A DNA stretch of 64,000 bases from Leadbetterella lacunae (GTDB taxonomy: Bacteria > Bacteroidota > Bacteroidia > Cytophagales > Spirosomataceae): contig NZ_JBHRYQ010000001.1 of the NCBI RefSeq assembly GCF_042649125.1, positions 1,736,001-1,800,000 of the forward strand, given 5' to 3'. The notes under the pieces were generated by a model, which saw only the letters and a program-made list of their open reading frames with translations, was not told the origin of the DNA and ran no database searches. The translations under genes were made by a program, and so were the position numbers. Positions within the stretch are counted from its first letter, which is position 1. Every line of letters begins with the position of its first letter. Of this stretch, positions 43,027-52,600 are shown in pieces.

Positions 43027-44232
43027 TTTCATGAGTTTGGTAATATCTTGCAATCGCTTTTTAGCGGTTTCGTATGAACTTGACTTTTTCTCCGCATTTT
43101 TAAGCACAATGCCATAATACTCCACTGCCGTTTTATAATCTTCTTCGGTTTCAGCAATTTTCCCAAGTGCCATATTCGACGCTAAAAAATACCCCGAATC
43201 TTGGGAATCATTATTTACCGCGTAATTGATACAAGCCACATAGTGAAACTTCGCCATTGCCAAATCATGCTTGTAGTTTTCGTTTACATAGGCCAAAATA
43301 TAAGATGCATATCTGCCGTCATTATCGCCATAACCATATTTATGATCTTTCAGATTCTGCAAAAGCTCTTCTGCATAAACTTCGGCTTCGGCCAACCTGC
43401 CCAATGCAAATGAGTTTCGGGCCACATATCTATGAAAAAAAGAATTATTGGGATACAAAGCATGCATTTGCCTCGATAGCAATAACGACTTTGCCGTTTG
43501 ATTTTCCATTGCATAAATTTGAACCAAAAAGTACCTCGCTTCCATTCTAGAGTAAAAAGCATTATTGGCTACATTTTCTAATTGCTTAATCCCTAAATTT
43601 TTATCTCCTTTTTTGAAAAAAGAAAGCAATGGTTTCAAAGATTTATAATTTTCATGTATCCATTTTGAATAATAATTATAAACACCGTCGCCAAAAAGCA
43701 ACTCGGGATTTATGTTTTCTTCTCCTCTGCTATAATCTAAGTATTTCAAGGCCTGTTTGCCAGCCCATGCGGCTTTTACCCATTTTTCACGTTCAGCATA
43801 TAGTCTACCTTTGATGGCATATGATGCACAGATAAAAAATGCCGCCTCTTTGTTTTTTTTGTTTTTATCAAAAAGATTTTCTGCTTTGTCAATCGCCTGA
43901 TCCATGTACATATGGCATAGGTCGTCGTAGTTTGATTTTTTTGTATCTGGAATAATTTTCCACCACTCATTTAAACCCAACAAAAAATCGCCCAATGGAT
44001 GATCTGGATATTTAACTTTTAGCCATTTGAATTCACGCTCGGCGGCATCGAAATTAAAATTATACATGTTATTTACGGCGGCGGTTGTTTCTATCTGAAT
44101 ACCTCGATCCATTAAAAGCAACTCGGGAGTTTCAGTTTCTTTTTTATTTCCAAACAAAGAAAAAAACTGTGCGTCTGCCGAAAAAAACGTGGCAAAAAAT
44201 ATTATGATTAATAGATTGAATGTCAACCTCAT
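43006..44232 (-). CDS. Secreted tetratricopeptide-repeat protein
   Basis: 408 aa. Signal peptide (TFNLLIIIFFATFFSADAQF) then helical repeats of TPR type across residues 55-400, for example YNFNFDAAEREFKWLKVKYP, LFDKNKKNKEAAFFICASYA and FHRYVARNSFALGRLAEAEV. TPR proteins are scaffolds; the partner is unknown. No enzyme domain. Divergent from hpt, with 113 bp between them. Confidence 0.8.
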   Translation of the reverse strand: MRLTFNLLIIIFFATFFSADAQFFSLFGNKKETETPELLLMDRGIQIETTAAVNNMYNFNFDAAEREFKWLKVKYPDHPLGDFLLGLNEWWKIIPDTKKSNYDDLCHMYMDQAIDKAENLFDKNKKNKEAAFFICASYAIKGRLYAEREKWVKAAWAGKQALKYLDYSRGEENINPELLFGDGVYNYYSKWIHENYKSLKPLLSFFKKGDKNLGIKQLENVANNAFYSRMEARYFLVQIYAMENQTAKSLLLSRQMHALYPNNSFFHRYVARNSFALGRLAEAEVYAEELLQNLKDHKYGYGDNDGRYASYILAYVNENYKHDLAMAKFHYVACINYAVNNDSQDSGYFLASNMALGKIAETEEDYKTAVEYYGIVLKNAEKKSSSYETAKKRLQDITKLMKKKKGKR

Positions 44233-44297
44233 TTATGTACGTGATATTGATTTAAAACGTAAAATTAGATAATAAAACACCTATTGAACCTTAAAAA

Positions 44298-44330
44298 TTG
44301 TGGAATTAACAAATTATTATTTTATTTTTC
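44298..44330 (+). promoter_or_regulatory. Possible promoter of hpt (TTG / 22 nt / TATTTTTC)
   Basis: TTG at 44298-44300 and TATTTTTC at 44323-44330; the last base of the -7 box deviates from the consensus G. Leader of about 12 nt. Confidence 0.4.
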
Positions 44331-44345
44331 GGAAAAATATAAAAT

Positions 44346-44873
44346 ATGGTTCGAATACAGGATTTGACATTTGAAGAATACATTTCAGAAGAAAGAATAT
44401 TTGCAAGAACTAGTCAGTTAGCAAAAAAAATCAATGTTGACTTCGAAGGTAAAAATCCAATATTCCTTGGAATCTTAAACGGTTCTTTCATGTTTTTGTC
44501 GGAATTATTTAAACAAATAACTATTGAATGCGAGGTGAGCTTCCTTAAAGTGAGTTCGTATGAAAACCAAACTTCTACTGGAAAAGTAAGGGAACTTATA
44601 GGATTAAACAAATCCATAGACAATCGTCCGGTTATCATAGTAGAAGATATAGTAGACACGGGTCATACCTTAGCATTTATCAAAGACAAAATCAGTTCAT
44701 TTTCTCCTTCTAAAGTAAGCGTAATGACCTTACTTCACAAAGTAGCGGCCACCAAAATTCCCCATGAATTAGACTATGTAGGTTTCGAAATTGATAATAT
44801 TTTTGTTGTAGGATTTGGGCTTGATTACAATGAACTAGGTAGAAACCATAGGTGTATTTTAGCTAAAAGTTAA
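44346..44873 (+). CDS. hpt: Hypoxanthine phosphoribosyltransferase
   Basis: 175 aa. The PRPP-binding motif VEDIVDTGHTL lies near residues 99-109, and flexible-loop residues around SYENQTSTGKVR near 73-84. Substrate-binding VGFEIDNIFVVGFGLDYNE near the C-terminus carries the conserved GFGLDY. Salvages hypoxanthine/guanine to IMP/GMP. Its stop lies 1 nt from the stop of the convergent ABC ATPase gene. Confidence 0.94.
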   Translation: MVRIQDLTFEEYISEERIFARTSQLAKKINVDFEGKNPIFLGILNGSFMFLSELFKQITIECEVSFLKVSSYENQTSTGKVRELIGLNKSIDNRPVIIVEDIVDTGHTLAFIKDKISSFSPSKVSVMTLLHKVAATKIPHELDYVGFEIDNIFVVGFGLDYNELGRNHRCILAKS

Positions 44874-44874
44874 T

Positions 44875-45852
44875 TTATTTTAAAATCAAATAACCTTCAA
44901 AATCCAAACTAATGGCAGTTTCACTTTCTATTTTAATTTCTGATTTAAAATAATAAGCAGAATCAGGGTCATTTTCAATAGAAAACCAGATTTCAAAATG
45001 ACTTCCTTTAAATATAGAATGCTTTACTCTTGCAGCTATTTTGCCTGTATTTTTAAAAAAAATATGTTCTGGTCGTAAAAGGATTTTGGAAGCTTCATTT
45101 ATGTGAAGCTTTTCTAAAAGAGAGACATTATTTATAATGAAACCGTCACTAGTTAATAAGCCAACGTATTCTGACTTAGGCGAAAAGTAAATTTCTTCTG
45201 AACTTCCTTTTTGAACGATTTTTCCATTTTTCAAAATCACCAAACTATTTACTAAGCCAAGGGCATCTGTAATTTCGTGAGTCACAAAAACACAGGCTAT
45301 ATTTTGTTTCGAAATTATGTCTTTTAGTTCAAATAAAATCTTCTTTTTTATAATAGAATCAAGGTTGCTAAAAGGCTCATCAAGTAAAAGTACTTTGGGT
45401 TCATCCGAAATTGCTTTTGCTATTAAGACACGTTGAATTTCTCCTCCCGATAACTCTCTTGGATATTTTGAAAGCAGGTGTTTAATCTTTACTAAGTCTG
45501 CCAAGCTTTTAAGTTTTTCTTCTTGATAGCTTTTTTGATAATATCGCAGTTCATACTTAATATTTTCTGCAATAGAAATATTTGGAAAAAGTGTATTATT
45601 CTGAGTTACCGTTTTTATTTCTTTATGCCCGGGAACCAACTTTTCAGAAGCTTTTAAAATTTCTTCATTTTCAAACAAAATCTGCCCTGAATCTTGACTA
45701 AGAAGGCCTGAGAGTATCTTCAGCAAGGTAGATTTACCTGAGCCACTTTCACCAATTAAACCAAGAATTTCACCATTTTTTACCCTAAGATTGATATTTT
45801 TTAGTGCGAAATTTTTAGAATAAGAAAAATTTATTTTTTTTGCTTCTATCAT
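44875..45852 (-). CDS. ABC transporter ATP-binding protein, importer type with TOBE-like C-terminus
   Basis: 325 aa. Complete nucleotide-binding set: Walker A GESGSGKST (34-42), Q-loop Q84, signature LSGGE (134-138), Walker B LLLDEP (155-160) and switch His in FVTHEITDALG (about 195). Residues about 245-325 form a TOBE-like regulatory domain (LRPEHIFFKN), as in Fe3+, molybdate, spermidine or sugar importers (CysA/PotA/FbpC group). No permease or binding-protein gene is next to it, so it is an orphan here. The -7 element at 45860-45867 leaves almost no 5' leader. Confidence 0.9.
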   Translation of the reverse strand: MIEAKKINFSYSKNFALKNINLRVKNGEILGLIGESGSGKSTLLKILSGLLSQDSGQILFENEEILKASEKLVPGHKEIKTVTQNNTLFPNISIAENIKYELRYYQKSYQEEKLKSLADLVKIKHLLSKYPRELSGGEIQRVLIAKAISDEPKVLLLDEPFSNLDSIIKKKILFELKDIISKQNIACVFVTHEITDALGLVNSLVILKNGKIVQKGSSEEIYFSPKSEYVGLLTSDGFIINNVSLLEKLHINEASKILLRPEHIFFKNTGKIAARVKHSIFKGSHFEIWFSIENDPDSAYYFKSEIKIESETAISLDFEGYLILK

Positions 45853-45859
45853 ACTGAAG

Positions 45860-45867
45860 CAAAATTA
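45860..45867 (-). promoter_or_regulatory. -7 promoter element (TAATTTTG) of the ABC ATPase gene
   Basis: Minus-strand TAATTTTG ends 8 nt before the ATG (45852), so the transcript start would fall about 1-3 nt before the start codon: a nearly leaderless mRNA. Confidence 0.45.
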
Positions 45868-45914
45868 GAATGAAATATTCATTTTTTATTTATTAATTTG
45901 CAAAAAACCACTAT

Positions 45915-46622
45915 ATGTTAAATTTATATCAGCAGCAAACAAAGATTTTAGTAGCACTCGATTCCATAATTTTTGGATTTGATGGTTCTGAATTGAAGCT
46001 ATTATTGGTAAAACGAGGATTGGAAGAAGACGCCAATACTTGGTCGCTAATGGGTGGCTGGCTACAGCCAGATGAGAGCTTAAGCGAGGCTGCAAATAGG
46101 ATACTATTTGAACACACCGGTCTCAAAGGAGTATATCTTGAACAGTTGGCCACTTTTGGAAATCCAAATAGAGACCCTGTTAGTAGAACTGTTTCGGTTA
46201 CTTTTAAAGCTTTGGTCAATATTGCAGATTACGACGAAAAGATTTCGAAGACACTAACCACGAAATGGTTTTCTTTAAATCAGCTACCTCCTCTTTTATT
46301 TGACCATGCCGAAATGGTACATGTAGCGATTGAAAGATTAAGAACTAACGCTTCGATGCATCCTATTGGTTTTGAGTTATTGCCTGAAAAATTTACCCTG
46401 CCTCAGCTTCAAACACTTTATGAGGCGATTTTCGACACCAAGTTCGATAAAAGAAATTTTAGTAGAAAAATATTAGGTACAGGATATTTTATAAAATCAG
46501 TAGAAAAGCAAAAAGGTTTCTCAAAAAAGGGTGCTTTTTATTATACACTAAACAAAGAAAAACTCACCGAGCCAACTTCATTTAACTTTCAATTCATTCC
46601 TAATTTTGAAAAGATATTGTAA
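45915..46622 (+). CDS. NUDIX-derived transcriptional regulator (NrtR/AraR-like)
   Basis: 235 aa. N-terminal NUDIX fold (residues 10-145) and C-terminal winged-helix domain (about 150-230; LLPEKFTLPQLQTLYEAIFD, DKRNFSRKIL, KKGAFYYTL), the NrtR/AraR architecture. The Nudix box begins at G48 with E54 and R62 kept, but the catalytic glutamates are replaced (I63, H67), so hydrolysis is unlikely and ligand sensing is expected. Bacteroides AraR is a characterised relative that controls arabinose use. Divergent from the ABC ATPase gene, 62 bp apart, so it may control that gene. Confidence 0.85.
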   Translation: MLNLYQQQTKILVALDSIIFGFDGSELKLLLVKRGLEEDANTWSLMGGWLQPDESLSEAANRILFEHTGLKGVYLEQLATFGNPNRDPVSRTVSVTFKALVNIADYDEKISKTLTTKWFSLNQLPPLLFDHAEMVHVAIERLRTNASMHPIGFELLPEKFTLPQLQTLYEAIFDTKFDKRNFSRKILGTGYFIKSVEKQKGFSKKGAFYYTLNKEKLTEPTSFNFQFIPNFEKIL

Positions 46623-46648
46623 GCTTTTGACTTACAATATCTTTTTTT
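46611..46648. terminator. Bidirectional terminator between the NUDIX regulator and the giant adhesin gene
   Basis: AAGATATTGTAAG (46611-46623) pairs perfectly with CTTACAATATCTT (46631-46643), followed by seven T. The regulator's TAA stop (46620-46622) is part of the stem. Confidence 0.88.
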
Positions 46649-46656
46649 ATTTGCTC

Positions 46657-49600
46657 TTATTTTGACTTCTTGATATTAATCGGAATCCAAACATCACTCT
46701 TACATACACACTGAATATTTACAAATTCTACTGTATAGTCTTTAAAGCAGCCGTTGTTATTCCAAATTCTAACGGTATACTCTTGCGTAGTAATTGGGTT
46801 AGCTACATCTCTCAGTAATACACCGTCTGCTGGTATTGCTGCAATTGTGCTTGCTGAACTTTCATTAAACACCGCCCCTTTCGAAACCTGGAACTTGGTA
46901 TTTGCAGGGTAGTTAGTAACCCTGATTTTACCATTATGCAATGAAGAGTCACCCACACAACCTGAGTTTATAGCTTCTAACGTAGCAATCGGTTTTGGAT
47001 CTACAATCACTCGAAGTAGTGAGGTCACATTACAGCCTAAAGCGTTAGTTACTGACAATCTGTAGATTCCTCCATTTGAAATACTAACCGTGTCGATGAC
47101 TAAGTCTTTCACAAGGGAAGTATAACCATTTGGTCCAACCCATGCGTATGATACGCCACCGAAAGGTTGAACGTCTAGTTTTCCACCTTCACATATAGTA
47201 ACTGTATCTGGAATGGTTACCGGTAGCACACAAACTATAGCTTCGTCATCTTCTTTCACAGTTCCCGTAAAGTTAAACACTTTACTATCAGTATCTAACT
47301 GATCCAGTGCTGTGATTTCAGCTTCATTTTTATAAATCGTTGTGTCACTAGGTGCATTAACCGTTGCCTCAAATGTCAATACTAACGAATCGTTTACAGC
47401 TAACATTGGAATATTCCAAACGATTTTGTTATTCACTAATACTCCACCATTAGAAATATTCGTGAAGTTAGAATATCCATTTTGGAGGTAATCTGTAACT
47501 GCCACGTTAGTAGCGGTATCAGCACCTGCGTTAGAAACCGTAACGGTAAACTTGATTTTTTGACCAATAGCTGGATTTACAATATTCACCACTTTGGTTA
47601 AACTCAAGTCAGCTACTTGTAAATAAACTCTTGCATCATCGCCATCATCTTCATCAGCTAGATCCTTAGTGTCGTCATTATCTTGACTACCAATTCCACC
47701 CGAATTATTAGTATCAGCACCGTTGTTTGGTTTACTGTCTGGATCAAACTGATCAGCATATGTTATTTCAGCCAAGTTGATATAATTGGTTCCGTTACTC
47801 GGAGCAAGCACTTTAGCTTTATATGTCAACACTATGCTATCACCAACTGGAATATTTAAACCAGACCAAGTTAATGTATCGTTAGTCAAAATTCCAGCGT
47901 TCGAAATATTTGTGATGTTAGAATATCCATTCGGAATATAATTTCCAACTTTCGCATTGGTGGCATTTGTAGGACCGTCGTTTTTAACCACAACTGTAAA
48001 TGTTACGGTGTCGCCAACAACTACGTTTGCTTTATCCACTCTTAACACCAAGTTAAGATCAGCTTCTTGATATCTAATTACGATTTTCGCAGTGTCTGAC
48101 AATCCAGATGCATTTTCGATTAATACATAATCGATTGGTGTAGGCTGACCATAGAATGTTACTTCTGGGGTAAACTTAACGTTGCCTGTTATCGGGTTGT
48201 AAACGAATGTTCCTTGACCGGCTACTACTAGGGTATCTTGGATTCCTGGTAATGCTGGGTTTAGGTCTACCGTTATCTTCGTGATGTCTACAATCGGACT
48301 GCCATCGCTCAAGCTGTCGTTGCTGATGATTGGCAAGGTCACTGTGGTTCCTACCACGTTGTTTAGTGAGCTGTCGTTCACTGCTACTGGTGGCTCTTCT
48401 ACATACGTGATCACAATCGTCGCCGTACTGTCTAGACCTGTTGCGTTTTCAATTAACGTGTAATTGATTGGGCTTGGGTCAGTCGTAAACCCTACTTCTG
48501 GCGTAAACTTAACGTTGCCTGTGATCGGGTTGTATACGAATGTTCCTTGGCCGGCTACTACTAGGGTATCTTGGATTCCTGGTAATGCTGGGTTTAGGTC
48601 TACCGTTATCTTCGTGATGTCTACAATTGGACTGCCATCGCTCAAGCTGTCGTTGCTGATGATTGGCAAGGTCACTGTGGTTCCTACCACGTTGTTTAGT
48701 GAGCTGTCGTTCACCGCTACTGGTGGCTCTTCTACATACGTGATCACAATCGTAGCCGTGCTGTCTAGACCTGTTGCATTTTCAATTAGCGTGTAATTGA
48801 TTGGGCTTGGGTCAGTCGTAAACCCTACTTCTGGCGTAAACTTAACGTTGCCTGTGATCGGGTTGTAAACGAATGTTCCCTGGCCGGCTACTACTAAGGT
48901 ATCTTGGATTCCTGGTAATGCTGGGTTTAGGTCTACCGTTATCTTCGTGATGTCTACAATTGGACTGCCATCGCTCAAGCTGTCGTTGCTGATGATTGGC
49001 AAGGTCACTGTGGTTCCTACCACGTTGTTTAGTGAGCTGTCGTTCACTGCAATCGGTGGCTCTTCTACATACGTGATCACAATCGTCGCCGTACTGTCTA
49101 GACCTGTTGCGTTTTCAATTAGCGTGTAATTGATTGGGCTTGGGTCGGTCGTAAACCCTACTTCTGGGGTAAACTTAACGTTGCCTGTGATCGGGTTGTA
49201 AACGAATGTTCCTTGGCCGGCTACTACTAGGGTATCTTGGATTCCTGGTAATGCTGGGTTTAGGTCTACCGTTATCTTCGTGATGTCTACAATTGGACTG
49301 CCATCGCTCAAGCTGTCGTTGCTGATGATTGGCAAGGTCACTGTGGTTCCTACCACGTTGTTTAGTGAGCTGTCGTTCACCGCTATTGGTGGCTCTTCTA
49401 CATACGTGATCACAATCGTCGCCGTGCTGTCTAGACCTGTTGCGTTTTCAATTAGCGTGTAATTGATTGGGCTTGGGTCAGTCGTAAACCCTACTTCTGG
49501 GGTAAACTTAACGTTGCCTGTGATCGGGTTGTAAACGAATGTTCCTTGGCCGGCTACTACTAGGGTATCTTGGATTCCTGGTAATGCTGGGTTTAGGTCT

Positions 49601-52600
49601 ACCGTTATCTTCGTGATGTCTACAATTGGACTGCCATCGCTCAAGCTGTCGTTGCTGATGATTGGCAAGGTCACTGTGGTTCCTACCACGTTGTTTAGTG
49701 AGCTGTCGTTCACCGCAATCGGTGGCTCTTCTACATACGTGATTACGATTGTCGCCGTACTGTCTAGACCTGTTGCATTTTCAATTAGCGTGTAATTGAT
49801 TGGGCTTGGGTCGGTCGTAAACCCTACTTCTGGGGTAAACTTAACGTTGCCTGTGATCGGGTTGTAAACGAATGTTCCTTGGCCGGCTACTACTAAGGTA
49901 TCTTGGATTCCTGGTAATGCTGGGTTTAGGTCTACCGTTATCTTCGTGATGTCTACAATTGGGCTGCCATCGCTCAAGCTGTCGTTGCTGATGATTGGCA
50001 AGGTCACTGTGGTTCCTACCACATTGTTTAGTGAGCTGTCGTTCACCGCTACTGGCGGTTCTTCTACATACGTGATCACAATCGTCGCCGTGCTGTCTAG
50101 ACCTGTTGCGTTTTCAATTAGCGTGTAATTGATTGGGCTTGGGTCAGTCGTAAACCCTACTTCTGGGGTAAACTTAACGTTGCCTGTGATCGGGTTGTAA
50201 ACGAATGTTCCTTGGCCGGCTACTACTAGGGTATCTTGGATTCCTGGTAATGCTGGGTTTAGGTCTACCGTTATCTTCGTGATGTCTACAATTGGACTGC
50301 CATCGCTCAAGCTGTCGTTGCTGATGATTGGCAAGGTCACTGTGGTTCCTACCACGTTGTTTAGTGAGCTGTCGTTCACCGCTATTGGTGGCTCTTCTAC
50401 ATACGTGATCACAATCGTCGCCGTGCTGTCTAGACCTGTTGCGTTTTCAATTAGCGTGTAATTGATTGGGCTTGGGTCAGTCGTAAACCCTACTTCTGGG
50501 GTAAACTTAACGTTGCCTGTTATCGGGTTGTATACGAATGCTCCTTGGCCGGCTACTACTAGGGTATCTTGGATTCCTGGTAATGCTGGGTTTAGGTCTA
50601 CCGTTATCTTCGTGATGTCTACAATCGGGCTGCCATCGCTCAAGCTGTCGTTGCTGATGATTGGCAAGGTCACTGTAGTTCCTACCACGTTGTTTAGTGA
50701 GCTGTCGTTCACCGCTACTGGTGGCTCTTCTACATACGTGATCACAATCGTAGCCGTGCTGTCTAGACCTGTTGCATTTTCAATTAGGGTGTAATTGATT
50801 GGGCTTGGGTCAGTCGTAAACCCTACTTCTGGCGTAAACTTAACGTTGCCTGTGATCGGGTTGTAAACGAATGTTCCTTGGCCGGCTACTACTAAGGTAT
50901 CTTGGATTCCTGGTAATGCTGGGTTTAGGTCTACCGTTATCTTCGTGATGTCTACAATCGGACTGCCATCGCTCAAGCTGTCGTTGCTGATGATTGGCAA
51001 GGTCACTGTGGTTCCTACCACGTTGTTTAGTGAGCTGTCGTTCACCGCTACTGGTGGCTCTTCTACATACGTGATCACAATCGTCGCCGTGCTGTCTAGA
51101 CCTGTTGCATTTTCAATTAGGGTGTAATTGATTGGGCTTGGGTCGGTCGTAAACCCTACTTCTGGCGTAAACTTAACATTGCCTGTGATCGGGTTGTAAA
51201 CGAATGTTCCTTGGCCGGCTACTACTAGGGTATCTTGGATTCCTGGTAATGCTGGGTTTAGGTCTACTGTTATCTTCGTGATGTCTACAATTGGGCTGCC
51301 ATCGCTCAAGCTATCGTTGCTGATGATTGGCAAGATCACTGTGGTTCCTACCACGTTGTTTAGTGAACTGTCGTTCACTGCTACTGGAGGCTCTTCTACA
51401 TACGTGATCACGATTGTCGCCGTACTGTCTAGACCTGTTGCGTTTTCAATTAAAGTGTAATTGATTGGGCTTGGGTCAGTCGTAAAGCCTACTTCTGGCG
51501 TAAACTTAACGTTGCCTGTGATCGGGTTGTATACGAATGTTCCTTGGCCGGCTACTACTAAGGTATCTTGGATTCCTAGTAATGCTGGGTTTAGGTCTAC
51601 CGTTATCTTCGTGATGTCTACAATTGGGCTGCCATCGCTCAAGCTGTCGTTGCTGATGATTGGCAAGGTCACTGTGGTTCCCACCACGTTGTTTAGTGAG
51701 CTGTCGTTCACTGCTACTGGCGGTTCTTCTACATACGTGATCACAATCGTCGCCGTGCTGTCTAGACCCGTTGCGTTTTCAATTAAAGTGTAATTGATTG
51801 GACTTGGGTCGGTCGTAAACCCTACTTCTGGGGTAAACTTAACATTGCCTGTGATCGGGTTGTATACGAATGTTCCTTGACCGGCTACTACTAAGGTATC
51901 TTGGATTCCTGGTAATGCTGGGTTTAGGTCTACCGTTATCTTCGTGATGTCTACAATTGGGCTGCCATCGCTCAAGCTGTCGTTGCTGATGATTGGCAAG
52001 GTAACCGTTGTTCCTACCACGTTGTTTAGTGAGCTATCGTTCACCGCAATCGGTGGCTCTTCTACATAGGTGATTACGATTGTCGCCGTGCTGTCTAGAC
52101 CTGTTGCATTTTCAATTAGCGTGTAATTGATTGGGCTTGGGTCAGTCGTAAAGCCTACTTCTGGCGTAAACTTAACGTTGCCTGTGATCGGGTTGTATAC
52201 GAATGTTCCCTGGCCGGCTACTACTAAGGTATCTTGGATTCCTGGTAATGCTGGGTTTAGGTCTACCGTTATCTTCGTGATGTCTACAATTGGACTGCCA
52301 TCACTCAAGCTGTCGTTGCTGATGATTGGCAAGGTCACTGTGGTTCCTACCACGTTGTTTAGTGAGCTGTCGTTCACTGCTACTGGTGGCTCTTCTACAT
52401 ACGTGATCACGATTGTCGCCGTACTGTCTAGACCTGTTGCGTTTTCAATTAGCGTGTAATTGATTGGGCTTGGATCGGTTGTAAACCCTACTTCTGGGGT
52501 AAACTTAACGTTGCCTGTTATCGGGTTGTATACGAATGTTCCTTGGCCGGCTACTACTAAGGTATCTTGGATTCCTGGTAATGCTGGGTTTAGGTCTACC

